Of a stretch of 64,000 bases of DNA, positions 33,995-47,392 are shown one piece after another; position 1 is the first letter of the stretch; every line of letters starts with the position of its first letter. The stretch is from the NCBI GenBank assembly GCA_010405405.1, contig MU004239.1, positions 372,001-436,000 of the forward strand, written 5' to 3'. The notes under the pieces were generated by a model. That model saw only the letters and a list, made by a program, of their open reading frames with translations. It had not been told where the DNA came from and made no database searches. Origin of the DNA: Microthyrium microscopicum (lineage: Eukaryota > Ascomycota > Dothideomycetes > Microthyriales > Microthyriaceae). A program made the position numbers and the translations under genes.

Positions 33995-35144
33995 ATGTCC
34001 AAAGTTGTCGATGTCCGCTCCCAGGAGCACTTTGAGCAGATCCTTCGCGGCTCCAAAGTTGTTCTTGTTGATTGTAAGCAAACTTTCAAAGCCGCGCTGC
34101 ATTCACGAGTTTACTAACCATCTTCTAGTCTGGGCTGACTGGTACGAATCATATCTAGTGCTTGAGTTATTAACATTCTAACTTTTTCAAGGTGTGAGCC
34201 CTGTAAAGTAATCGCGCCTCACTTTGAGAAGCTTGCCGACAAATGGACACGACCAAATACTATTACCTTCGCCAAAATCGAGCAAGACCAGAATGCTCAG
34301 CTATCAGCCCGACACAATGTTAATACGTTAGTCATTCTTCTTCTTGTAGCTAGTAGCTTGCTGACATTTTTCTTTGCGACACAGGATACCTACCATCATC
34401 CTCTTTGAGAGTGGCAAGGAGACACAGCGCTTCAAGGGCAGCGACATCAGCAGTCTCGTCAAAATAACAGATCGTTTCGCCGAGATCGCATCAAGCTCAA
34501 GCTCGTGGACTGGCAATAACCTTCCTCGTGGCTATACCGACATCACGCATCAAGTTGATCAGTTGGGCATGGAGCTCTTAAATGCTGACTCGTCCCTTGG
34601 ATCTGCGCGAACGTTATTCAGCGAAGATAAGCCGAGCGGCGTGGAATCGGCAGCAGAGAAGGGTAAAGGAAAGGCATCTGACGGAGCTGGAAAGTCAGAG
34701 ATTGATTGGATCGAAAGCGATACAGATGCTCAACTCATGCTCTACATCCCATTTCAGTCAACAGTCAAGGTTCATTCGCTCCAAATCACCTCATACGCAC
34801 CGCGAACAGAAGACGACGATGACGATGATATTCCGGCACGGCCACATCGAATCGAACTCTATAGTAATCGTTCGCATAACCTTGGCTTCGAGGAAGCAGA
34901 GGATATTACGGCCACCCAAGTGATTGACATCAAACCCACGGATTGGGATGAAAAGTCCAAGACTGCCATTGTTGAGATGCGCTTTGTGAAGTTTCAAAAC
35001 ATCTCAAGCCTTGTTGTGTTCGTTGTGGACGCTGAGCATGACTCTGAAAAGACGCGCATTGATCGCATTCGAATCATTGGCGAGTCTGGCGAAAAGCGAA
35101 CGATGGGTAAACTCCAAAAGATTGGCGATGAGCCGGGCGAGTAG
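33995..35144 (+). CDS. Thioredoxin-PITH domain protein (TXNL1-like)
   Basis: Four exons: 33995-34073, 34129-34141 (13 nt), 34192-34326 and 34385-35144, giving 328 residues. The N-terminal thioredoxin domain contains WADWCEPCKVIAPHFEKL (active-site Cys about 32 and 35), INTIPT-type cis-Pro loop (NVNTIPTIILFESG) and an ordinary length of ~105 residues. The active site is split across exons 2 and 3, and its dipeptide is Glu-Pro instead of the usual Gly-Pro. After a Ser-rich linker the PITH domain runs from about 165 to 315 (IPFQSTVKVHSLQI, RPHRIELYSNR, VEMRFVKFQNISSLVVFV). In TXNL1 the PITH domain binds the 26S proteasome lid, so a cytosolic redox factor at the proteasome is the likely role. Confidence 0.92.
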
Positions 35145-37303
35145 AAAAGTTGAAGAAATCTGCTATGGCAGTCCTTTTGTTGCAGAGCAGTACCTCAAAG
35201 AGCATTCACCACAAGCTGACACTCTCTGTTCGTAAGCTTGGTCAACTCAAACTAGATATAATCACAAAGGCCAAGTTGAGAGAGATTCAACAACCGTTCT
35301 ACCATCTCCAACGACGACCAGAAGGCAGACTTGCGATCAGATCACCCAATCCTTCGAACACAAACGGTCCCTCATCTGAGCAAAACGACCAATGGACCAT
35401 AATACCGCTTAGATCTCCATGTATCGTTCCCACATCATAATTCTCCATACCGCTCGCCATCCCACGACCACCGACGACGAAAAAGGTTCTAGTCCACGAA
35501 ATCTTGAACCGTTGCATATTCACAATGCAGGAGATGAGGAGCTGTCACTTTTGTCACGGCATATTGCAGCGAAAATTTATACTATACCACTGTAGAGTTC
35601 TTTAGCTTAGCCAAAAAATCCAGTACTCTTTTATGCACGTCTGACCGCATTTCGCATGTCTACATCAATCCGCCTATCTACAATAACCCGCATCTCTACT
35701 CTAAGCCTTATAGTGAAAATCGGGCCATTTGCATAAGCCGCAAAAGCCATCTTTACAATATCCGATCTAATCACGTCTTGCCAACTGGCACCTGAAGACC
35801 ACAGCTCTTCTCGATCTGCTGATAAGTTATATGCGCGTCTGAGGGGTGCCAATTGGCAAACTTTTCAAACCGCATGGCTGGTGTGAAGTTGACGTCGTTG
35901 GATGTGCTCGAGCTTCCGCTGTCGCAATGCAAAAAGACCAGGAAAACGCCTATCTAACCTGACTTGAGAGCAATCGACAAGAACGGTTGAAAGAGGGGTG
36001 GAGAATGTGGAGAAAGCGTTGCGTTGCCATCATGGAGTTTTCTCTTGCTGGCTGCCGTGCTGGGTGGTGGTGCTTGTTTTCTCTAAATCTTTTCACGATG
36101 GGGATATCGAATTGTGGCCGTTTGCCGTGCCGTCCACACCATGTGATGAATTTTCCTAAGCTATCAACGCGTGTCGCGGGATTTTCTGAGAGTGTCTGGT
36201 ATGGCAGGAAGGATAGATCATGATCACGTCGCTAGCAATTCCATACCATAATGGTCATCACAACAACGCCCTTTCGGACGAAAAGCTAATGCTGATCGTC
36301 TCAATTAGGATATCACGCTAAGATACAGACCACCCGTTTTGGAACGATAAGTAGAGATCCACGAGACTACGAAGCAACCAGCCCGCGCGTTGTGGACGTG
36401 TTTCTTGAAATCTGCAGTGCGTTTGATAATAGCAAGCTTGGTTCGCACTTGGTCAAACTTCAAGCACTAAAGTGGCTATATTCTGCAGGGCGTTTCCTCG
36501 CTTACAAAACGCTGGAATTTTGAGAAAGTCTGTTCCAGGTATCTGGGTGCTAGATGGCCGCAGAATGGGTCTGGGCAGAACTGCAGAGGGTGAAGAAAGA
36601 CGCTGGTAGCGTGCAAGGCGTGCAGATGTGCAGAATGTGGCAGCTTACAGACGGGGATGTCCTTGGTTGAAGAGATTTTCATGGAAAGTGGAGATGATGT
36701 GATGAGAGGTTACTGTGGGCTATGCAACATAATTGTGTTTGATGCCGGCAGTTGGCTACGTTGTTGTAACTTGGCCTTGGAGTTGGATGTTGTGGAAAGA
36801 GGAAATGAGAGAAGTGACGAGATGGATGTTGTAATGTATTTCTCCGAGCGGTGGTTATGCGAGGTGCAGTTTCCGAAGAACGGGATAGAAGCATGCATCT
36901 TTGAGGATTGTATGAATGTATAAGGACTAGTATCTTTTGCTACTACTTATACTACTGTAGATTGTGAGTACTAGATATGCATGCTTATACACAAGCGAGA
37001 TAGTGTTGAGCATATGCTTTGGCCATATAGTATACGCCAACGCTACTACTTGTAGGTTGTAGAAAAGACGTAATGAAAAGCTAAGATGTACTACGGATCT
37101 CAGTATCAGATGTGATGCTTGAGCATGTGAAGTTAGCATTTCTGAAGTCTAGTACAAAGCAGAGAAGCAAACACAAGGAGATTGTCTGACAGCTGCAGCA
37201 CCAAGAAGAAAAGAAAGTAGATACCAATCGTTAGTGAGTCTGCATTGTGCAAGAAGCTTTGAAGTTGGCGATAGATTTCGGCGGTGCTTGGGCATAACGA
37301 CTA
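35145..37303. other. Gene-free intergenic stretch left of the MITE
   Basis: 2.2 kb without a supported gene. Short frames occur on both strands (for example 35631-35852 minus and 36657-36923 plus) but overlap antisense frames of similar length and lack motifs. Confidence 0.35.
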
Positions 37304-37343
37304 CAGTGCTGTCGGGATTGAGGTGCCCCCCCCCTAAAAATAT
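37304..37343 (+). repeat. Left terminal inverted repeat of the MITE
   Basis: 40 bp that start CAGTGCTGTCGGG and contain a run of nine C before taaaaatat; inverted copy at 37697-37737. Confidence 0.88.
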
Positions 37344-37696
37344 AGGATAGGAATTCATAAGTCTAATTGGCCGAAAGTGAGCGCCTTTACTTAGTAGCAT
37401 TTTACGAAGTACCCCATAAAGTGTACAAAGTAGCCCCTTTAAACCATCCTTCTTAGAAACTACTTTCTTTACTTAACGATATAGTCGTCAAAACTCATAA
37501 TGAGATAGAGAAAAAGATAATTTAGAGTTACTATAAAGCTTCCTTTAAGTTAACATAATCAAAATTATATAATATGATTACGACTTTAAGAGACGATATC
37601 TCATAGAAAGAAGAAAGAGAATGTAAAGGGTGGGCTTTGAGAGTTGTCTATGCTTTGCTTTGGGCGCCCTCCAATTAAGCAGCAAGTTGACACTTC

Positions 37697-37737
37697 ATAT
37701 TTTTAGGGGGGGGGGCACCTCAATCCCGACAGCACTG
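37697..37737 (-). repeat. Right terminal inverted repeat of the MITE
   Basis: Reverse complement of the left repeat, one base longer because the homopolymer is ten G instead of nine C. Confidence 0.88.
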
Positions 37738-37739
37738 TA

Positions 37740-40700
37740 TGCTGCTTTGAGTGGTGAGCAGTGGGGTGTGGTGTTGACTTTGGCCAATAGGCATGGTGCC
37801 ATCCCCATTGAGATGCAGGTGGCCGGCAGCAGAAGAAATCTCTGCTTTGACGTAAATTTGTTGCTCCAAAATAACCCAATCCTTATCCTTTATCACCCAA
37901 AACAAACCAAGCTGATGAGTGTCTCGAATCTAATCGTCTTTGTGACGCGGCACGGCGTGGGTAGGATCTGATGCTATCGTTGGCTGCCGATGTTATCGGT
38001 CAACTCCCTTCCGTTACGGTTGTAGATCACTATTGAAAATAACCCGTCGGAAGCTTCTCGAATGACAGTACAGAAGCTCAAATCTCCCCTTTTCTCCGGA
38101 CTTTCAAAGCATTGGTTCACAAGCCAGCGGTGAGATATTTTCCGAGCGGTGCGTCCAGCACAAAACGGTAATCCAGGAACAATGCATTTTTAGCATCAAC
38201 GGCCAGAAATAGTGGCATAATTACCGTGTTTCTTCAGGTTTGTGATGGTGAAGATTGAAAAACCTTTTCTCAACGCCGCCCAATATTGCAAAAAGCTTTC
38301 TCCATCCAGACTCTTGCGGTTTTTACTGGCTGCTTACCAAGTTGATCCATTGAATCCTGCACGCCGAGCAGGCGGCGTTGAAAAGCTGCATGATATATGC
38401 AAGCTACGACTGGTTGACTGCGGCGGGTTTGTGCAAGCCCACAGTGCCTTTTCACCTGGTACCTGGTGCCTTGCAGGACTTGGGATCCATGTTACTCAGA
38501 TTGGACTTCACTGCTTGTGATGGGCGCGACAAACATATTTGTGAGTTCTAATTTTGAGCGCGGTTTGTGCCGCGCATAGTTTACAATCGACCAGAAAACC
38601 TGGGTATTGATTCTCTACTACTGCATTTTCTACCATCAATATTCCGAGGTAGGTCCATGCTGTGCAACGGCTGAAGCACTGGCAGCTATCTTCTGGGACT
38701 TGAAGTTATGCAACATTGCATAACGGAGGGCATTAACGGAAGAGAATGTAAAGTTTAGCGCATTTCCCTTTGATAGGCATAAATCGCGTCAACAAAAGAA
38801 AGAACTGATACATACTAAAGCTCAAGGGTCTGAGATTTCCGCGTTCTGTCCCACTCTTGGAAAAGAAAAGTGCCTCGCGTCTGGGTTGAAATTTGGGGAA
38901 GGCAGAGCAACTCCACCAAAAACCAGATTTGCGGAACGTGTTCGTTGTAAAGTCTCAGAATAATAGGCATGGATCTTGTCAAACATTGCAATTTTGTCGT
39001 AATCTTTTGCAAATTGCCACGTCCAGGTTGCAGTGATGGCCACGTTCACAAGTACTTTTAGTTTTATGAAGTAATCAGACTAGCAGTTGGGCGACACGAT
39101 GAAATGCCTGGTCGGAAATGACCGCGTGTATCGGATTCCGAATTTAGGATTGCAAACTTGTCGAAGATGGGGCAGAAACTTTAATGTCTCACTCGGCTTT
39201 GTACACAGTACAAGGTCTTGTCGCACCAACATTGTTCATGATGAGAGTTTGAAAGCTTCATCATCCCAAAGTGCTGTTTGACCATTATGAATTGGCTTGC
39301 GAATAGACACGCTACACCAACAGTCGAATCCACATCATCGGCATTAAAAGCGTTGAGATTCTGAGATCGCCACATTAGGTACGTGGAGAAAACGCCAATC
39401 ATGAGCTTATCGATATGGTACCTTGCCAGTGCGAAAAGCGTGCTGTAAAATGCCGCGATAAGATCAGAACAGCTGGTTTTAGTTTTAGCTAGGGAAATGG
39501 CCGTCAAATGTCCATGGATCATGGATGAACACACGCCTCCATCCTCGTTCCTGGTCTACGGGTTCTGCAATCCAGAAAGTTGCGGTAGCATATCCTGGGT
39601 TTTTCCAACTGGGACAGCATATCAGGCCCGGAGTTACGCTGCCTTGCACATCAAAGGTCGTCATTTTAGACACGGCAGTTGTCGCGGCCGGACTACCAAG
39701 CACTCCAGTTCTCGAGCTTTGCGCGACGATAGAGTCCGAAAGGTAGGTATGGATTATTGGCCTTACGCGGTGGTACGTCTTGCGACCGCTGCTCACTATT
39801 GGATGAGCTGGGGTTGTTCACGAAATGCTCGCATGCTGTCCTCGCAACCTATACCTTTTTATAGAAGGTTTCTGGAAACACCAGAAGGTTACACTTATGC
39901 TGTGTTACCTCGATCATCTGTCATGTGCATGTTCAATCGGGAGAGGCGCGATTTCTATCGTGAGCTATCAGATCAAATGTTTTAAGAGTATGGAAAAGTG
40001 GTGTGTAGCCTGTCAGCTTCCAGCCTTACCAGCAGTTTGACATTTCAAGGCTGAAGTGAACTTGGTCTAGCATGTGGAATACCTTACCCGATAGTGGACA
40101 CATTATTCATGAAATTGGGAGTTCTTTGATGCTTCTCGGCTGGGGTATCGAAGATTAAGCGAACATTATTTGGATGATTATGTTCTATTGAACTGATCTA
40201 AATGATCCAGCTGTGTTCTGGCTCAGGGGTAGTACCATCAGAATGGTAAAGTTGAGGTCTTAGTTCATTCAGGATGTATTCTTCGCAAACTTGCAGTAGC
40301 GCACCAAAATCTGATCCTGTTCCTGCGTTAGATCGATCAGTTTTGGAAAGCGAAAGGAGCCGAGCATCGAACCACAATAATGACGAGTTCAAAAACTCAA
40401 AAGATTTTGAGGATGAAGAACTGTTCTCAGAAATTTTCAAAGATCCGGTCGCAACCGTACCTGCATGGTGGATCAAATGCGCGGTTTGAACCTTACTCCC
40501 TGCAATGTAAAATTAGCCAGTCCTGTCATAAAAATTATCAATGTTATGATGGATCACACTCTGGCATTATCCACTTGTGCAAACTCTTCGAAATTGTGAT
40601 CAAGCATGGCATCCTGACCCTCCACAATACAGGGTAGGCGAGGAATTTATTGGATTCATATCCTATTACCTGGTACGATAGGTTAGAGGTAACTTCGATG

Positions 40701-43700
40701 AACGATTCATCAGTGTCTTATCCAAGCTATCGGATCTTGACTCAAGGTCTGGGAATTCCAGATTCCTGCTTCTGGGTTAGTTGCCCACATACTCTCTCGA
40801 TCAGCTGAAAGGCGTTCAGCTTGTTGACCTATCGCGAAGAGTAGATTGCGAGAGAAAACGATATTCATTTCTCTTTTTACGCCTGTCTCGGTCCATCTTG
40901 CCTTGCCCCAATCTTTGCTGACACGCCTAAGCTACAGTGGGCAAGGTATGGCTTCATTAAGCACAGTTTGGCGTTCCATATCTTCAGCCCACCTAGAACT
41001 AAAACGTCTCCACGATGGCAAAACTGGGTAAAAAACCGTAAAAGATTGATTAATCTGGCGCCATCGCTGGGTCGTGAACCAGCGGGTTAAAGTTCCTGTC
41101 CGGTTCCATTCGGTTCCAGACACCAGCTGCACGGAGCAGTAGTTTCTCTCTCTATCGGAACAAAATGCTGTGTTCCCCGGCGCCGTTGCGGTGGTTGGGA
41201 CACGCCAGCAACGCCATGGTGGCTTTCCACGCCGCCATCAGGGTCTTAGCAAGTCAGGAACGGTCTTGCTTGTGGGGACCAAAGTCAGATTTGGTGATAT
41301 CGGGCCCGTGAAAGAACATGGAAAGCATAGCGATATCATCCGTTTTCATCACTTGAAGCTCACTGACTTGGAGTTGGGATACTGATAGACGTAAAGTCAA
41401 GATTCGACCGCTCAAAAGTGTAAAAGCGCAGACGGGAATGCATGGTTCCTGCATATCCCCGGCCGATCACCGCCGGTCCTCGAATGAGAGTTGCTGAGCT
41501 GTGGTACCCACCACTTGAGTTGAACCTTACAGAGGAGCCCTGCACGGAACGACAACCCGATGAGCTGGTAAGTAGTGGTGGCTCGGCACATGGAAACGCT
41601 AAGTTGGCTTCCTATTGGACCCTTGGGCCAATCCTGTCGGCGGGCGCCGCGAGGGAGCATTCCCGCGATCCTTGCGCGTGCTGGCGAAGCCTTCATGGCC
41701 GGCTCGGCCTACCCACCTTTAGTGAGAGAGCTCTTAAACATCGTGATTGGCGTCGACTCTGAGAGGGCTTGACCAGGCTCTCCGGCATGGCTTGTTTTTT
41801 GGCTCCTCTCTATTTTCAAACTTACCAAGCGTGTGGACAGATTTATTACGCTAGTCTGAGCTTGTGTGGTGGATTGGTTTTGTCTATCTGGGAAAGTGGC
41901 AGATGGAGGCGAAGAAGAAATTTTAAGAAATAAGTTCTTGAGATTCATCGTCCGAGCCAATGAAAATGCACGTTTAGAACATAGCATATGAACCGTGTGG
42001 GGAGGATTCGTGGAAATCCACGTTCCAAACTTCTTATGTGTCCTACAATGTGGTACGCTGATATGACCCACACCTCTTTTGGCCAAGGCATCTTACAGGT
42101 TCAGTGAACTTTGACGGTTCGGGCAGGACGGACGGCATAGGCGCATCAACGTTGATGGGAAACAGATGTGGTGCATGATCAAAGATTTAATATAGGCATT
42201 GAACGGGCCAAACGCCCATCGTGGAGAAGGGTTGGAGGATCTAGGAGAATCTGTGACCAGTCAATCTGGCAGAATGATATTAAATCACAGCAGCAGAGAT
42301 CTCAGGCATTCTGGTTCGTCGATCCAATGCCACGGTCCAATAGGCGCGCAACCAATATGCAGGCTGCTTTGCGTTCAACACCACGGGCGCCTGTCTCGAC
42401 GTCGATATATTTGCTCAGCCGTTGAGCGTGAGAAAGGGCATTATCCAGTGACAAAAGGAAGCTTGATGAATGTATTATGATACGACAATGAGATTTTCAA
42501 TAGCGAAAAGAAATTGCGTTTAGCGGTGCAGTATCTCGCAAGTTGTCGCAACACAAAAGCGATATGTATCATCCCCCACTCTAGACATGGTCACCTTGTT
42601 CATGAACGTAAGATAGAGAAAAAGCATGCCCATGATTGTATCAATAAGCTTCGGAAACCGAAATAATTCATGTAGTGCTCTGCAAGTTCTTTTAACTACG
42701 TGTGTGAAGTTCAAGCAAGAACTGGGTGGCATCTAGGGCAATGTTATTGCAATCATACCGTACATCACTAATTGCGGCAACGGGATAGTGAGAATTACAG
42801 CCGTGAACATTGAATGGATTTACGCCTGCTACACAGTTTCCATGTTGGTGACACATAGCAGGCACGTCACATGAATATTGAAGTTGATGCTGCATCATTA
42901 TGCATACTGCTTACCAGACCTCGAAAATAATACTGCTCTTGCCTCTTGAGTTCTCGGTGTACTGGTTGGTAGAAGTGGAAAGTGCAACTGTCCAGTGGCA
43001 ATGATTGAAACTGATCCTAACTTCTCCCCATCTCTCCCCCGCCAGAAGAAACAACACAATCACACCATATCTCTCAAAATACTACCATCATCCTGCATCA
43101 TTTACCTTTTTTCTCGTACTTTATGCTTCCTATTCGCCTGCAATCTCAGGTCAGAACCGAGGCCTCGACTCTGGAGATGGATCCAGGCGAGCAACACCAC
43201 TCGCCACCAACCCATGAAGCGAGTAATCAATGCAAGTGAATTATGCTTGCTTGCGCTCGATAAACTAGCAACGATATTCCTATGGACCAGGTAGACAACC
43301 CGCAAGTTATTTTTGATTTCTCGACTTTCAAATTTCATGCAGTGCTCAATAGAACCTGGTAGTACCCAGCGCAATCGATTACGATAGGTCTCTTGGCCGC
43401 GTACTGGTCAGTCGCCCAGCCAGTCAGGGCTCAGAGCACTCTATCCCCACTCGCACTGGTCAAAGCATCAGGCCCGTAGGTTTGGAGCACTTGTGATCTC
43501 TTGTGATATGTCTCAGCTATCGATTACTGTCCGCAACGACACCGTGATGGGCGCGATGATAGGCGCCGCCTCGGGATCCTGTGGGGAGAGCGAGATGGAG
43601 ACTCGATTTATGGTGCTCAATGCTCGTTGCTGGATACAGAACTACTGGTTCTATCCTTGTTGAAGAAGAGCAACTACGGACGGGCACTGCGGACATCCGG

Positions 43701-45433
43701 TCGACAAGCCGCGGTGATGGCGGCATTGACAGGTGCACCTGGAGAACACTTGTACGGTCACGTCGAAAAGATCATTTGGTTTACGCTTGTGCTTCGTTAC
43801 CAACGACGCATTGTTCATATCCTTGGGCAGACTTTCGCCTTCCACACGACCTTCTGGAAGCGGGAAGTGCGCGTGGGCAAACAAAGATGGTGCATACTCA
43901 AATCAGAGAGTGCTACAAAAGTACACTCCACTACGGACATGACTCTTTTAAGAAGCAACGCACTTTGAAAGAAAGAAAACCATTCCAGAAGGAAATGTTC
44001 CCCAGTCCTTTTTGGGAATCTGGGATAACAGCAAAATGATCTGCCAGATTCAAGTCGGGGACATTGAGAGCGGCAAGCGCGATATGTGATTGGGTAGAAA
44101 TACAACCAGCGGCTCACGACTATAGGGCGGCTCAGGGCTGGTAATATTGAGAATATTGACACAGGGTAACGAGTGTGCGGCGTGTGTACTAATGGGATCT
44201 TGGCCTCCCCGAAGCTGTGATCCATGCAGCGGGTTGGAACAGTGGGAGGATTGTGGCTTTGATATAGTGAACCCTGGATGCTTGAACAGGCAAAGGGTCT
44301 TTGGTCGAATGTCTATCTCAAGGTTCTCACCACGTCCGACGGCTCAGAAGAGTATCCAAGCGATTGCTCAACTGCCTCACTGCTCAAGACTGAAATCGAG
44401 TTCTGGCCTAGCAGACTGGGGTCGATTGTGCTTTGAGCGAGTCAGCATCGACAAGACTCGGCTCAGCTGCAGACGGCCAGGGACGCCTCAGCTGGGCGAC
44501 AGCGTCTGTGCCGCCGCCATGGCGCCGCCGCGACCGACTGGCCCGCGGGCCAAAAGCTAAAAATCATTACGATATGGTGATGGTCGACCGGGTCATACAA
44601 ACAGATAGTGCGGTAATTTACTAGTAAGTACCTGAGTATCGTGCAGACTGGTCTCTGGCGAGAAAGAAAAACGAGGCGCACGCCAGGCTGTGCGGCCATC
44701 GTCGTCCTTCCCGATTTCCCCAGCACGCCTATCCCACGACCCACTCGTCGACGACTGGTTAGACTGGTTAGTTACTGGACCCGTCGCAGACGGACTGGCA
44801 AACTGCACCGCAAGCACCCCATGTCCAGAAAGTCGAGCCACTCGTAGCCTAAGCTGCACGTCGTAGCCTGCGTGTCGTTCCTGAGTGGCAGCGCGGATTC
44901 GCATGTCTCTCCCATCCTCCCACTGTTGGTCAGACTTGGTGCGAGGCCCCACCCAGAAGACCGTACCTGGACTTGTCTTGCGCCAAAGTCCATTCGGTGC
45001 CATTCGGTGCCAGGTCCTTGTCCTCGACTTTCTTCTTTTCGACCCGCCGATGCCCGTTCTGCCACCTCTTTTCCCACGGACACTACTTATGTAGAGCAAG
45101 CCCCAGTCCCTCTTTTGTTCTTCCTTGCGACTACCCACTATCGTCATCGCGGTCGACTCTCTTGACTCGCTTTGTTTTATTCTCTCTTATTTAGTTTCAG
45201 ATAGTTCGATCGAGCAATCGTTTGTCTATCAGCCTTTCCTTTATACTCAGCCTTCTACCGCCTCATCGTCTTTTCAACTCTTCAGCCTAGCATCTAGCAT
45301 TAGCTGTTGCATACTGTCCTTCATTGTCAATCAACTACCACGAAGCATATTTACTGTCATACACGCCATATTGGAGTAATTCATAGTGTCCATTACCATC
45401 CCTCAATCAGATATCATCATACCAACTACCGCC
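37740..45433. other. Long gene-poor stretch and Msn2-like promoter/leader
   Basis: 7.7 kb with no supported gene. Several frames of 100-185 residues occur (39497-39985 plus; 43581-44039 plus; 44593-45147 minus), but each overlaps similar frames in other phases or on the other strand and none shows a family motif, so they read as chance frames in moderately GC-rich DNA. The last ~350 bp (45080-45430) are T/C-rich and lead into a strong start context, fitting a long leader of the zinc-finger gene. A short direct repeat, CCATTCGGTG twice in tandem, lies at about 44991-45010. Confidence 0.4.
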
Positions 45434-47392
45434 ATGGAAGCCCCATACCCCCAACAAGTGCAATTCAGCGCACCATTCTTCTACTATCACCCAGATCCAA
45501 ATTCGGACAACCGCCATCATGGACAGTTTACTCCACACCCACAGTCCACTCCTTACGAACAACAGCAACACATGCACGCGATGCCAGTCTCTCAATCTAT
45601 TCCAGTGTATCATCAGCAAGCGCTTGAACGGCCAGGTTCTGCTGGTCTGTATCACAATGTGTCCATGTACGCACAAGCATCACTTATCACACCAGCACAA
45701 TCACCAGTTCCTTCCCATAAACCACATATTGTTGTCCAACACGATTCTCCAATGCCATTGACAGTGGACACGGACTGCATTGTACCATCAACACCACCTC
45801 TGTCTACCTGTGGAACGGGTAGTGCAGTCAGCAGTCCCCCATCAACCTGTGATATTATGTCAACGCCAATCTATGGTTCATTCAGCTTGGACAATGGAAA
45901 GCCTGGTCATGATGAAGATGTGATGGCCGAGATCCTCGCCGGCGAGGATTCTTGGAGCTGCAACATGGACTCTCCAATGATGAAGCCTGGTAAGTAAACC
46001 ACACTCATGATCTGCTACTAGCTTGCAAGGCATTGAAATTAGATTGCACTTGTGCTGGATTGGCACAGGGCAACTGTTGAAATGCTTGGTTGCAAATGAA
46101 GCTTGGGCGATGCATGTTTCCTGGTGCAAATCTTGATCCCTGATGACAGCGGGCTAACTTCGGATATAGTTAGCGCCAATCTCGTGCAGGTCAACGTCAA
46201 GCTTGAGAGCTCTCCACCTCAAACTTCAGGACCGTACCGTGCAGCCTATCTACGCAGCATTGCTTCAGAGTGTCCTTCTCTCTCTCCTTCGCCCACGCCT
46301 ACTCCACAAACCACCCAGCACTCCGCTGAGTCGGCACAGGCTTTTTGCGATCCTCGCGCTCTTGCTGTTTCTGCTGTTTCTTCTCCCGTATTTCCCCAAC
46401 TACCTACTCTCTGCCCTGAGCCTGGTGTCGACGAAGCACGCCAGTGGCTTCTACGAGGTGATCTACTTTCCTCTCCTCAAACTGAGGATTTCAAAGTACT
46501 CACTCCAGAGGAAATTCTAACTCAATCCCATCTGCTTTCGCCAATCTACGAGCCACTCTTTGAGCTCGAAGCAGAAGACGATCTTTCTTCAATCACACAG
46601 TTCCGTCCATCGGATAACATCAACTTCGTCGGCCACAAGCGCCAGCGCACTGAACTCATATCTTTCAAGGACGAAGACTGGAGCTCCTCTGACTCATCAT
46701 CTGATTTCGACGACCTCTCCAGCCCTGGCCTCATCACTCCATGCGACTCTGATATCTTTGACATGTCAGACGTGCATGTCGCCAAGCGCTCGAAGCGCAA
46801 CTCGCGCCATGAGCTTGACGACTCGGAGTACAGCCATGCCAACGAAGGATCCTCCAACCAAGACTCTGGCAACTCTGCTCAATCTCCAAATGCTGATGAC
46901 GATATGCCCGGCAGCTCCGAAGATCCAGAAACTCCTGCTGGTACCACTGCCCCAGGCACCCCTGCTTCGCACCCAATCAGCCGCCGGGGACGCAAACAGT
47001 CATTGACCGAAGACCCTTCTAAGACATTTGCTTGCGATCTTTGCTCTAGAAAATTCAGACGACAAGAACATCTCAAGCGCCACTATCGCTCACTTCACAC
47101 TGGCGAGAAGCCATTTGAATGTAACGATTGCGGCAAGAAGTTCTCTCGCTCTGACAATCTTGCTCAGCACCAGCGCACGCACGGTTCTGGTAGCATTGTC
47201 ATGGGAGTACTAGATGCCCCAATGATGCTTGGTTACCCTCAAGATGCTGCTGTCATTGGCAGCCTCATCTTCGAAGCTACCACGTCTGCTACGCTATCAT
47301 ATCCAAGCAGTGCCTCTTCAGTGGCTACCATTTCCGATCAAGAGATGCACTCTGATTCGAAACTCAAGAAGCGCAAGCGCGGCGTTGAGTAA
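45434..47392 (+). CDS. seb1: C2H2 zinc-finger transcription factor, Msn2/4-SebA type
   Basis: Two exons, 45434-45989 and 46170-47392, give 592 residues. The N-terminal ~440 residues are Ser/Pro/Gln/Thr-rich with acidic patches ([18 protein letters not shown]) and a nuclear-localisation-like RRGRKQS just before the fingers. Two adjacent C2H2 fingers follow: [19 protein letters not shown] then [16 protein letters not shown] with [13 protein letters not shown]. The finger pair with [15 protein letters not shown] and the following [11 protein letters not shown] is diagnostic of the filamentous SebA/Seb1 and yeast Msn2/4 group, which bind the stress element AGGGG. The protein ends in a basic [10 protein letters not shown]. 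Start chosen at gccATGg; frame upstream has no ATG. The neighbourhood is gene-poor on both sides. Confidence 0.92.

Larger units (their letters stand above)
37304..37737. mobile_element. Non-autonomous TIR element (MITE) with TA target duplication
   Basis: A 434-bp unit is bounded by inverted repeats of about 40 bp beginning CAGTGCTGTCGGG, and flanked on both sides by TA (37302-37303 and 37738-37739). The interior is AT-rich, has no transposase frame, and shows a further weaker inverted symmetry around taattgg...gcgcc. TA duplication with internal deletion points to a Tc1/mariner-superfamily MITE. The repeats are nearly identical (they differ by one base in the C/G homopolymer), so insertion looks recent on this evidence alone. 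No second copy was noticed in the window. Confidence 0.85.

Noticed and set aside
39497-39985. 162-residue plus-strand open frame
   Set aside because: Overlaps antisense frames of similar length; no recognisable domain in any.
43581-44225. Overlapping frames on both strands
   Set aside because: Several mutually exclusive frames of similar length and none with a family signal.
44593-45147. 184-residue minus-strand open frame before the zinc-finger gene
   Set aside because: Arg/Gly/Ser-rich with equally long frames on the opposite strand; most likely chance in GC-richer DNA.
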